14,351 nt of DNA, from positions 1 through 14,351 of the forward strand of contig CAMLQS010000109.1 of NCBI GenBank assembly GCA_946482165.1, read 5' to 3'. Shown in pieces: positions 1 to 7,112 of the stretch. Below the pieces are notes generated by a model. That model searched no databases. It was given only the letters and a program-made list of their open reading frames with translations, and had not been told where the DNA came from. The translations under genes were made by a program, and so were the position numbers. Position 1 is the first letter of the stretch, and each line of letters starts with the position of its first letter. Source of the stretch: an uncultured Verrucomicrobiota bacterium (lineage in GTDB: Bacteria > Verrucomicrobiota > Verrucomicrobiae > Opitutales > Opitutaceae).

Positions 1-262
1 GGCGGAGGGCCTCGTTGCCGTGGGGGATCGAGTCGTGGACCCAGCCCTCGGTGCGGTGGAAGACGAGGAGTCGGCGCGGCCGGGCGGGCGGGGCGGCGGC
101 GGAGTCCGGGACCGCGGCGTCGATGCGGGCGATCTCCTCGGACGAGAGCGGTTTGAAAACGTGCCCCGGCTCGGCGCGGAGCGGGGCGAGGGCGAAGAGC
201 GCGAGGAGCGGGGAAAGGAATCGAAGGAGGCGACGCCGGGGCGGCGGAAGGAGCGGTGTCAT
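1..262 (-). CDS. ThuA-like domain secreted protein (N-terminal part, cut by window edge)
   Basis: Reading the minus strand from the ATG at 262-260 gives 87 codons open to the left edge, so the gene is partial at its 3' end. Residues 1-30 form a signal peptide: a basic start (PPPRRR), a Leu/Ala-rich core, and a likely cut after LRA. From about residue 64 the sequence RLLVFHRTEGWVHDSIPHG matches the opening strand and loop of ThuA-like domains (typical form: RILVFTKTAGFRHDSIPAG). That family has a class I glutamine amidotransferase-like fold. It is named after a trehalose-utilisation gene and is common in secreted proteins of sugar-degrading Verrucomicrobiota, Planctomycetes and Bacteroidetes; its reaction is poorly defined. 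The gene is divergent from the NTPase gene at 461, which suggests it belongs to the sugar-degradation neighbourhood rather than the defence block. No Shine-Dalgarno is visible before the ATG. The family call is fairly sure; what lies beyond the edge (for example a fused cytochrome or PKD domain) is unknown. Confidence 0.8.
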   Translation of the reverse strand, partial: MTPLLPPPRRRLLRFLSPLLALFALAPLRAEPGHVFKPLSSEEIARIDAAVPDSAAAPPARPRRLLVFHRTEGWVHDSIPHGNEALR

Positions 263-460
263 GGGGGGCGATGATGCCGGGAATGAGCGAGGGCAATAGC
301 CATACATGGCGTAGAAGTGCAACGGTGCGCCACCTCGTCGTGCCGCGAGTTGTTGGTTCGGGGTGTTGTTTGCGGTGAGGCCACCTCAGCCGGGACTTGG
401 AAGATGCTTTGGGTTTTCCATCGGCTTGTCGCTGGGTGCCGGTGGACTTATGCGATAACA
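263..460. other. Divergent intergenic region, no gene seen
   Basis: This 198-base spacer separates the minus-strand ThuA-like gene from the plus-strand NTPase gene, so it should hold both promoters and probably the left edge of the defence block. Two small inverted repeats are visible: GCCAT-AC-ATGGC at 298-309 and TGAGG-CCA-CCTCA at 376-388. Neither has a recognisable owner. The NTPase frame stays open back to a GTG at 317 and an ATG at 404, but the residues encoded there (Cys- and Trp-rich) do not look like a conserved domain. No convincing -35/-10 pair was found. Confidence 0.4.
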
Positions 461-3400
461 ATGACGCCCAATACTCGGACTCCGATCCCATGGACACGCT
501 ACTGGGTTCGTGGGGATCGCTTGGGTGCGGTCCAACTCGATGGTCCCTTTCTCCGGCCTCCCGGGGAATTGCAGCGTCGATACGACGCCACCGCGTTCGA
601 ATCCTGCAAAACTATCCCCGACCTGGCAGGGGTTTCCTGCCTTGTGCTATTGGGTAGCAGCGGACTGGGCAAATCCCACGAGTTGCGTCGTCTTGTGGCT
701 GAACACCCGACGACGCCCGGTCACCAAGCCGCCTACATAAATCTCCGCGGTCGGTCTGCTCCGACCTCTATCCTGTCCGCATTCCAAAGCGATCCAGCCT
801 ACCAGGGCTGGATCGAAGGCCGCCATGCGCTCACGCTAGCCATCGACAGCTTGGACGAGTGCCAGCGCCGTGTCTGCGAAGTCGGGGAGTTTCTCTGCGA
901 AGAATTCCGCCGACAGCTCGTTCCGTCGCGTCCCGCCCTTTGGTTGCGCCTTGGCTGCCGAGCGCCTGAGTGGAATGCGGAGCTGAACTCGGCGTTGGAA
1001 AAACTCTTTCCTTCGCGATCCACCGCAGGCGCCCCAAGCGTCCAGACGTGGCACCTCGAACGCCTCACACGCGCTCAGGTCGCCTTTGGCGCGCGACATC
1101 GCGGCGGAGATGCCGATGCGTTTCTGGCCGAGGTCGATCATCTTCAGTTGGGCGCGCTCGCCGCCCATCCGATCACCTTGGAACTCCTGTTGAACGAACA
1201 CGCCGCCGGTCGCCCCTTGGGCACCACCCGAATTCAGGTATACGAGCAAGGCCTTGCCTCCCTGTGCCGTGATCTCCACCAGATCGGCACGGCACAACCG
1301 CGCAACGTCACCACTCCGGGGCAACGCCTCGAAATTGCCGCGCGTCTCGCCGCCATCGGCGTCTTGTCGGACCGATATAGCTTCTCGCTCGACCCCGAAC
1401 AACCTCCCCCGCCCGCGTCCTCATTGGTGCCGGCCGAGGACTTGCTCGGGGCGGCGATTTTGGACGGGATTCCCCCGGTTACCGCGCCCGTTTTGAAGGA
1501 AACCTTGTGGTGCGGCCTTTTTGACTCCGCGCCCGAGGGAGGAGTCACTTGGCGACACCGCTCTTTCGCCGAGTTTCTCGCCGCCCGCTATCTGAGCGCT
1601 CACGTTGCGCCGGGCGATTTGCCTGGGCTCTTTTGCGACATCACCACCTCAACTGCCCGACTGCATCCTCCGCTGGAGGAGGTCGCCGCCTGGCTTGCGG
1701 AATTCAGTCCGGAATTTTTCGACCTCGTGGCCGACGCCAACGCGGAAGTCTTTTTCCGCTGCGATCCGCACCTTCTCCAGAACCGTGTGCGCGAACGTCT
1801 CACCGCCGCCTACCTGCGCCGCATCGAGGAGGACGACGCGGAGGCGCCCGGCTGGATGAACGAGCTGCCGGTGGATCGTCTCAACCACCCCGGACTCGCT
1901 GACCAACTTCGGCCGATCATTCTCGATTTGTCGCGTTCGGAGATGCTTCGCCGCGCCGCCCTTGTCATCGCCGACGCCTGCCGCTGCCGGGAGCTGGCCC
2001 GTTCCTGTGCTTCGCTCCTCTACGCGGTCGATACGCCCTCCGCGCTCGTCGCTCCGCTCGGTCATTTGCTGCGCGAGACCATCGACGACGACCTCCGCTC
2101 CACGCTTCGGCCTTTGTTTCTCGCCGCGCCATCGCCTTCCGAGGACGTCGTAGCTTGGTCGATTCAGTTACTTTGGCCCCGGCACTTGAATGCCGAAGAA
2201 CTTGTCGGCTGCCTGCCGCCTCCACCCCAGTGGGAGCGTAACGGATCGCTTCGTTTTGTGTGCAGCGGGGATATTCCGAACCGCGCGCCAGTCGAGCACC
2301 TGCCGACGCTTCTACGGTGGCTGCGCGCCAACCTCGCCGGGTTTAGAGACCGCGACTTCTTCGGCGCACATACAAAGGAGCGACTTGCTCTCGCAGCGTT
2401 CCGCCATCTGCACGACCCCGCCGTGAGGAGCGAGTTCATTGCATTGCTGGCCGCCCAGACGCACGACTGCGGGCGTTTCCTTCCGGCCGAAAAACGCGAT
2501 CTCGCCAGCGAAGCGTTCCAGCGTCGGCTCCTCGTTAGTTCGCTCATCGAAGAGCATCCGAATATTTTCGCCGACAACTTTGGCTGGCTTGCATGGAGCA
2601 ACGGGCTGCGCGATCCCTCCGATCTCGCTTGGGCGGTGGAGCAACTACGCGCAGCCGCGACCACCGGACTCCGCCAGCGCTGGATGACGTATGCGTTCAT
2701 GGTTTTCGACGGCACGCAGGCTGCGGTGGATATGATCGCGCCGATCCTCGACTTGGTGCCCTCCGCCGCGGAGATCCTCGCCCGCAGAACCTCCTGTCAA
2801 CTCGAAGAAGCTGGTTATCCCAACTGGGAAAAAGGAAATTTCTACCGCCGCCTCGAGGAGGAGCAGAAGAAAGCCCGGAAGCCCGCTTTCGCATCAATCA
2901 TCGCACAAGCGCTGGGCGCCTACCAGACCGGCAACATCGACGCGATGCCTTGGCTCTGGCGCCATCTCACGCACTATCGGGAGGAGCCGCCCCCCGGGCA
3001 AGCCCAGCCGAGAAAGTCCGCCCGCAACGGTTGGGCGCTGATCGACGCCGAACTCACGCGCCGTATCCATGCCGCCATGCCGGCCTATCTTGATCAAATC
3101 GCCGCCCGCGCCGACCTCCTTGCTCCCGAGGGGCAAGGCAACAATCACAGCAATCACGCCTTGCCGATGCTCTTGGAGCAAGCGGCGCGTGACTCCGAAT
3201 GGTTCGCCCGGTGCCCGCCCGAATTTTGGCGTGCTTGGCAGCGCCCGATCTTGCTGAGCGGCCACATGGGCCTGCCGAAGCCCGAGCATTTACACCGGCC
3301 TTTGGTGGAGCGGCTCTATCGCGCAGGCGCCGACACCTTTGTCTCTGCTCTCGACGAGGCGCTACTCCGTCATCGGAAACAGTTTTTCGATACAAGACTG

Positions 3401-4654
3401 ATCCAGGCACCGTGCGTTCTCGCCGATACGGTCATCCGCCAGCTTCTGCTCCGGCATGTCCGTGACGGAGAAACAAACGCCAGCCTCAGGCATGGGCTAT
3501 GGGATTTGCTTTTACGCGATCCGATGCCCGAAGCCGAGGCTGAGCTGGCTCGCTCCGCCGCCGCCACGCCGCCAGACCCGTTCGCCGCCGCCACGCTGCT
3601 CGTTCACCGCACTGCCACGCACGGGCCGACGCTCTCGGACCGTATGATTGCCGACGCCGCCTGGCTGCGCAGCGTCTGCCTTGCCCTGCCTGGAAATGGT
3701 TTCGATGTCCGGTCGGACTGGGCGCTCCTCCTGCCGCCGGCCAAGGTTCTCCGACTTTGGGAGTCGCTCGGGTCGATCGCTCCGGACGATCCTTACGCGG
3801 ATGGCGGCGGCGAAGTGACGCCCGAGAAGACGCTCTACCACCTCCGAAATAATCTCCTGAACCTGCTGGCGGCCAAACCAACGCCCGAGGGTTGTGAGGC
3901 GGTCCGGGACTTCCAGGCACGGCGTCCGGAACTGAAATGGCTTGGTCAGATGCGGGTGCGTATGCGCAAGGCCCTCCGGCGTGCCGACTGGGTTCCTCTG
4001 CGCCCCTGCCAAGCCCGCGACTACCTCGACGATAAAGGCGCTTCCAGCCCCGTCACCGACGAAGGTGTGTTGTGCCAGCGGGTGCTCGATGCGCTTGCTG
4101 ATTTCCAAGGTCTCATCCGTGACGTGCCAAACCCAAGCAACGAGCTTTGGAATACGCCCGCCGCAGGCTCCAACCACTGGCATCCCAAAGATGAGAACGA
4201 GGTTTCCAATCGCCTGCTGATTCATCTCAACAACGCCTTTCGTTCCGTGGGTGGCCATGCCGTGCGAGAGTCGGAGAGCCGCCGCGGTCATGCTCCGGCG
4301 GGCGATCCCACCGATCTGCCCGATCTGGTCGTTGCCGCGCCCAGCGCCACCCATCCGGGCACGATCTTGCGCGTCGTCATCGAGGTGAAATGCGCATGGC
4401 ATGATGAGGCGATCACGGCGCTCCGCACCCAGCTCGCCGAACGGTATCTCCGCACCTTCCGCTGCGGCGTTTATTGCCTCGTCCATTTTACCTGCCCTAC
4501 TTGGGATCTACCGGGCGACCCCCGCCGCGAACGCGGCAAGGCTCGCCTTGAACTCGCTATGCTGGCGGCCGAACTCGATCCGCTTCGCGATACCCTCCGT
4601 CTCGAATATCCCGAAAAGCGCATCGAAACCGTGTTGCTCGACGCCCGGCGGTAG
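461..4654 (+). CDS. Giant STAND/NACHT-type NTPase with C-terminal PD-(D/E)XK-type nuclease
   Basis: A 1397-residue protein, probably a phage-sensing NTPase carrying its own nuclease. Counting from the ATG at 461: Walker A GSSGLGKS at 65-72; Walker B LAIDSLDE ending at 133; a sensor-like CRAPEW near 166-171; the NACHT-type HPITLELLL near 236; and HRSFAEFLAARYL at 366-378, a hallmark of the winged-helix end of NACHT/STAND modules. Residues of about 380-1230 are Leu/Ala/Arg-rich helical sequence without catalytic motifs, which fits a HEAT-like sensor solenoid. At the C-terminus, PD at 1287-1288, E-V-K at 1308-1310, then Q1324...Y1329 and GVYCLVHF form a PD-(D/E)XK restriction-nuclease pattern. 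Known STAND defence proteins (Avs, bNACHT) usually carry the effector N-terminally; here it is C-terminal. The start at 461 is preferred because the pre-P-loop RYW region follows it directly; GTG 317 and ATG 404 are in-frame alternatives. The frame is intact. The defence role and DNA target are inference; no exact family is recognised. Confidence 0.82.
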   Translation: MTPNTRTPIPWTRYWVRGDRLGAVQLDGPFLRPPGELQRRYDATAFESCKTIPDLAGVSCLVLLGSSGLGKSHELRRLVAEHPTTPGHQAAYINLRGRSAPTSILSAFQSDPAYQGWIEGRHALTLAIDSLDECQRRVCEVGEFLCEEFRRQLVPSRPALWLRLGCRAPEWNAELNSALEKLFPSRSTAGAPSVQTWHLERLTRAQVAFGARHRGGDADAFLAEVDHLQLGALAAHPITLELLLNEHAAGRPLGTTRIQVYEQGLASLCRDLHQIGTAQPRNVTTPGQRLEIAARLAAIGVLSDRYSFSLDPEQPPPPASSLVPAEDLLGAAILDGIPPVTAPVLKETLWCGLFDSAPEGGVTWRHRSFAEFLAARYLSAHVAPGDLPGLFCDITTSTARLHPPLEEVAAWLAEFSPEFFDLVADANAEVFFRCDPHLLQNRVRERLTAAYLRRIEEDDAEAPGWMNELPVDRLNHPGLADQLRPIILDLSRSEMLRRAALVIADACRCRELARSCASLLYAVDTPSALVAPLGHLLRETIDDDLRSTLRPLFLAAPSPSEDVVAWSIQLLWPRHLNAEELVGCLPPPPQWERNGSLRFVCSGDIPNRAPVEHLPTLLRWLRANLAGFRDRDFFGAHTKERLALAAFRHLHDPAVRSEFIALLAAQTHDCGRFLPAEKRDLASEAFQRRLLVSSLIEEHPNIFADNFGWLAWSNGLRDPSDLAWAVEQLRAAATTGLRQRWMTYAFMVFDGTQAAVDMIAPILDLVPSAAEILARRTSCQLEEAGYPNWEKGNFYRRLEEEQKKARKPAFASIIAQALGAYQTGNIDAMPWLWRHLTHYREEPPPGQAQPRKSARNGWALIDAELTRRIHAAMPAYLDQIAARADLLAPEGQGNNHSNHALPMLLEQAARDSEWFARCPPEFWRAWQRPILLSGHMGLPKPEHLHRPLVERLYRAGADTFVSALDEALLRHRKQFFDTRLIQAPCVLADTVIRQLLLRHVRDGETNASLRHGLWDLLLRDPMPEAEAELARSAAATPPDPFAAATLLVHRTATHGPTLSDRMIADAAWLRSVCLALPGNGFDVRSDWALLLPPAKVLRLWESLGSIAPDDPYADGGGEVTPEKTLYHLRNNLLNLLAAKPTPEGCEAVRDFQARRPELKWLGQMRVRMRKALRRADWVPLRPCQARDYLDDKGASSPVTDEGVLCQRVLDALADFQGLIRDVPNPSNELWNTPAAGSNHWHPKDENEVSNRLLIHLNNAFRSVGGHAVRESESRRGHAPAGDPTDLPDLVVAAPSATHPGTILRVVIEVKCAWHDEAITALRTQLAERYLRTFRCGVYCLVHFTCPTWDLPGDPRRERGKARLELAMLAAELDPLRDTLRLEYPEKRIETVLLDARR

Positions 4655-4727
4655 GGATGGACAAGCGAGGCAATGGAGGCGGATTTCTGTATTTCCGAAG
4701 GAGGCAGGCGCGCTTTGATTATCTAGC

Positions 4728-4771
4728 TTTATGCATCCACCCTGCATAAAAGTGGACAAATGTGTATTTGT
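4728..4771. promoter_or_regulatory. Two tandem perfect inverted repeats upstream of the RloA gene
   Basis: The gap between the NTPase stop and the RloA start is AT-rich (line 4741-4800 has 23 G+C in 60 by hand count, unlike the GC-rich genes). It holds two perfect dyads. The first is TTTATGCA (4728-4735), a 7-base spacer, and TGCATAAA (4743-4750). The second is ACAAAT (4756-4761), spacer GTGT, and ATTTGT (4766-4771). The second lies 20 bases before the preferred start at 4792. They could be operator sites, a promoter region with bound regulator, or a weak 3'-end hairpin of the NTPase transcript; the first lacks the long U tract of an intrinsic terminator. No regulator gene is adjacent, so a cognate protein is unknown. 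Confidence 0.45.
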
Positions 4772-4791
4772 GGCACATGTTTATCGTTCTT

Positions 4792-6081
4792 ATGCTGATC
4801 GCGTTCTCCGTCGAAAACTTCCGCTCGATCCGCGACCTCCAGACCTTCTCGATGGAGGAGCCGAGGGCCGACGACCATTTGGAGTGGAGCAATGTCTTCG
4901 CGGCGGGTAAGCGCCGGCTGCTCAAATCAGCCGTCATCTACGGTCCCAATGCCGCCGGAAAATCCAACTTGATCCGGGCGATGATCTGGTTCCGCGAGTT
5001 CATCCTCAACTCGTCCAAGGACACGCAGGCGGGCGAGCCCATCGCGGTGGAGCCGTTTCGGCTATCCACCCTCACCGAGTTCGCGCCGTCCCACTTCGAG
5101 GCCGAGTTCTCCTGGCAGGGCTTCGACTATCGCTATGGGTTCACCGTAACCGCCAAGCAGGTGGAGAGCGAGTGGCTGTTCCGTAAGCAGCCCGACGCCC
5201 GGCCGGCCCGGCTTTTCACCCGCGAGGGCGGCGCCATCGACGTCTCTTCGGAATTTTTCAAGGAGGGCAAGGGCTTGGAGGAACGCACGCGACCCAACGC
5301 CCTTTTTCTCTCCGTCTGCGGCCAATTCAACGGACCGGAATCCACCCGCATCCTGGAATGGGTGCGCCGCGTGCGCTCGATTTCCGGGCTCGATGAGGCG
5401 GGGTTCCTCGGTTTCACGGCCAAGCGACTGGAACAAGCCGAGCATCGAGCCCACCTCTTGGATCTGGCCCGGAAAGCGGATTTCAACATCACCGCCTTGC
5501 GTTCCGAAATCGAGGAAATGACCGAGGACCGCTTGCCCAAGGGGCTCTCCGGCGCGGTGCGCCAGCGCTTGCTGCAACAGAAGATCTACCGCGCCGACAT
5601 CAAGACGGCGCACAACAAGCGGGACGCCGACGGGAAGGTCGTGGGGCAGGTCGAGTTTGATCTGGCGGAGGACGAAAGTCAGGGCACGCGCAAGTTTATC
5701 GCCATCTCGGGGCCCATCACCCACACGCTGGAAGAGGGCTCGATTTTGATCGTGGATGAACTCGACGCGCGCCTGCATCCGAAACTCGCCCAGGCGCTGA
5801 TCGACCTGTTTCACAGCCCGGTGAACCGCAAGAACGCCCAGCTGATCTGCGCCGCCCATGACGTGTCCTTGATGGAGCCCGAGCGTTTCCGGCGCGACCA
5901 AGTCTGGCTTTGCGAGAAAGACGAGGCCGACGCGACGAGGTTCTATGCGCTCGCGGAGTTCGATCCGCAAAAAATGCGCGCGAACACGAAGTTCTCCCGC
6001 CAATACATGATGGGGCTGTTGGGAGCCGTGCCCCGACTCGCTCATTTCGAGGATGCCGCCGAACATGCCGTCTCCTCTTAA
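4792..6081 (+). CDS. rloA: RloA-type AAA_21 (OLD-like / ABC-type) ATPase
   Basis: A 429-residue cytoplasmic ATPase, usual length for the AAA_21/AAA_15 family found with RloB in defence loci. Counting from the ATG at 4792, the start MLIAFSVENFRSIRD is the typical family N-terminus. Walker A is GPNAAGKS at 51-58. The family's signature-like segment, SQGT at 296-299, precedes GPI. Walker B ends SILIVDELDARLHP with D322 and E323. The switch His is H356 in AAHD. The region between is helical and variable, as expected for the coiled or lid part of SMC/Rad50-like dimers. ATPases of this class dimerise around ATP and control a partner nuclease; in OLD and PARIS systems the partner is a TOPRIM protein, matching the gene that follows. 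In-frame GTG 4762 and ATG 4777 lie upstream but add only a hydrophobic tail. No Shine-Dalgarno is seen. The gene ends inside the next one, so the two are translationally coupled. Family call is firm; phage specificity is unknown. Confidence 0.9.
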   Translation: MLIAFSVENFRSIRDLQTFSMEEPRADDHLEWSNVFAAGKRRLLKSAVIYGPNAAGKSNLIRAMIWFREFILNSSKDTQAGEPIAVEPFRLSTLTEFAPSHFEAEFSWQGFDYRYGFTVTAKQVESEWLFRKQPDARPARLFTREGGAIDVSSEFFKEGKGLEERTRPNALFLSVCGQFNGPESTRILEWVRRVRSISGLDEAGFLGFTAKRLEQAEHRAHLLDLARKADFNITALRSEIEEMTEDRLPKGLSGAVRQRLLQQKIYRADIKTAHNKRDADGKVVGQVEFDLAEDESQGTRKFIAISGPITHTLEEGSILIVDELDARLHPKLAQALIDLFHSPVNRKNAQLICAAHDVSLMEPERFRRDQVWLCEKDEADATRFYALAEFDPQKMRANTKFSRQYMMGLLGAVPRLAHFEDAAEHAVSS

Positions 6082-6715
6082 ACCCTGGGATCGGCGTCGC
6101 CCCCAGTCCGCCGCCCCGCGTGAATTTCGCCGCATCCTGATCCTGTGCGAAGACACCAAGAGCGCGTTGGATTACCTCAAACAGTTCCCGCACGACCCCG
6201 ATTTGGTAAAGCTGGAGCGCATCGGCACCGGAATGAACACCGACAGCCTGATGCTGGAGGCGATTCGCCGCACCGAGCAGGCCGCCGCACGGGGCAGGCC
6301 CTATTCCGCCGTGTGGGTGGTTTTCGACAAAGACGATTTTCCCGAGCACAACTACAACCGGGCTTTTGAATTGGCGGGCTCGCATCCAACGATCAACGCC
6401 TGTTGGTCGAACGAATGTTTCGAACTCTGGTATCTGCTCCACTTCGGCTATCTGGAGTCAGGTTTGGGGCGCGAGGTCATCTGGGAAAAGCTGGGCGAGG
6501 GCGAGCGTCTCGGTGGCAAGTATCTGAAAGCCGACGCCACGGTTTTCAAAAAGCTCCGGCCAAGGCTCGACGAGGCCCTGAAGCACGCGGACCGACTGTA
6601 TCGGACAAACGCGGAGAACGACCGACGGAGGTCCAATCCATCCACGCGGGTGCATCATCTGGTCCGTCTGCTTCTGAGCCTCGCGCCCGAATCGCAGGCG
6701 GTCGAATCGGAGTGA
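6053..6715 (+). CDS. rloB: RloB-like protein (TOPRIM-type putative nuclease)
   Basis: A 220-residue protein, typical RloB length. Visible motifs are LILCED with E33, then VVFDKDDF with D92 and D94 (a Glu...Asp-x-Asp arrangement like TOPRIM metal sites), then SNECFELWYLLHF at 119-131, the most recognisable RloB block, and STRVHHLV near the C-terminus. Rlo genes were first named as extra ORFs inside Campylobacter type I restriction-modification loci; RloB's biochemistry is less established than OLD or AriB, so nuclease activity is inferred from the acidic residues. The start overlaps the RloA stop by 29 bases; an ATG at 6065 in the same frame would shorten the overlap to 17 and remove four residues. 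The overlap supports one operon and coupled expression. By analogy with OLD and PARIS, the ATPase would sense infection and release or activate this effector. No restriction-modification genes are beside it here, so the pair probably works alone or with the upstream NTPase. Confidence 0.88.
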   Translation: MPPNMPSPLKPWDRRRPQSAAPREFRRILILCEDTKSALDYLKQFPHDPDLVKLERIGTGMNTDSLMLEAIRRTEQAAARGRPYSAVWVVFDKDDFPEHNYNRAFELAGSHPTINACWSNECFELWYLLHFGYLESGLGREVIWEKLGEGERLGGKYLKADATVFKKLRPRLDEALKHADRLYRTNAENDRRRSNPSTRVHHLVRLLLSLAPESQAVESE

Positions 6716-6739
6716 ATATCAGGGCGTCGCCGCCGTGGC

Positions 6740-6878
6740 CGTCACGACGGCGAGGCGGGGCAGGGGCGGGTGGTTGGCCTCGGAGGGGATCAGGCGCTCC
6801 AGTCCATGCGGGCGGCGAAGTCGTTTTGGAAGGCTTCGCGCCATCGTCAGATCGCCGCGTGGCTGTCGTCGTGCCAGC
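6740..6878 (-). pseudogene. Remnant of a second DUF1593 (Sde182-like) gene
   Basis: About 139 bases here closely match the inside of the intact DUF1593 gene (around 8345-8482, same strand). Shared stretches include GGGCGGGTGGTTGGCCTC and CCATGCGGGCGGCGAAGTCG. Aligned on the Met codon at 6807-6805 (Met361 of the intact protein), the minus-strand reading gives [36 protein letters not shown]. Trp347 (TGG) has become TGA at 6849-6847, a second TGA lies at 6792-6790, and a one-base length difference moves EANHPP into another frame. Similarity stops near 6878 on one side and fades close to the RloB stop on the other, so only about 45 codons of the roughly 490 survive. It is a decayed fragment, not an active gene. 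Its position directly beside the defence block suggests the block's arrival or a later deletion removed the rest. Confidence 0.85.
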
Positions 6879-6920
6879 CCGTTTCCTCTGGAAATCGCGG
6901 TTTCAACCGTGTTTGGCGGC

Positions 6921-6989
6921 TCAGCGTGCGAGGAGGATGCGGTAGAGCCGGAGGGGTTCGGCGGGGAGGAAGCCGCGGCGAGCGTGAGT
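6921..6989 (-). pseudogene. Possible C-terminal scrap of a lost gene
   Basis: Between two minus-strand stops (TAG at 6992-6990 and TGA at 6923-6921) the reading THARRGFLPAEPLRLYRILLAR resembles the end of a folded protein: the PLRLYRI pattern is a typical closing beta strand. It lies just upstream, in minus-strand order, of the DUF1593 remnant and has no start codon of its own in frame. It may be the 3' end of the gene that once preceded the lost DUF1593 copy. The parent family is not recognised, and chance open reading cannot be excluded at this length. Confidence 0.3.
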
Positions 6990-7112
6990 CTAGTCGGGGC
7001 AAGCGCCTTGGGCAACCCAACAAAATGTGCTTGGCGCGTAGATTGATTCGCCCGTCCGCCGGACTGACTTAACCTGGTTCCAGACGTTACCTTCCCCCTC
7101 CCCAATAAAAGC
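6990..7112 (+). promoter_or_regulatory. Leader region of the LamG protein gene
   Basis: No gene is seen here. The stretch is the likely promoter and leader of the LamG gene at 7113. It contains two short perfect inverted repeats, TTGGG-CAA-CCCAA at 7008-7020 and GTCCG-C-CGGAC at 7054-7064. TTGATT at 7043-7048 could be a -35 box, but no good -10 box follows at normal spacing. The final 25 bases before the ATG are pyrimidine-rich (CCTTCCCCCTCCCC), with AATAAAAGC next to the start and no Shine-Dalgarno. Confidence 0.3.

Noticed and set aside
4657..4749. A 30-codon ORF (starting MDKRGNGGG) right after the NTPase stop
   Set aside because: It starts 3 bases after the stop with no room for its own ribosome site, and its end overlaps the dyad region. 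It has no recognisable features, so chance is likelier than a small antitoxin-like gene.
5062..6159. A 365-codon minus-strand frame opposite RloA
   Set aside because: RloA has complete ATPase motifs in the plus frame; the antisense product shows no family features.
263..6740. Possible direct repeats (target duplication) flanking the defence block
   Set aside because: The sequences near 263-460 and 6716-6740 were compared by eye and no convincing matching words were found.
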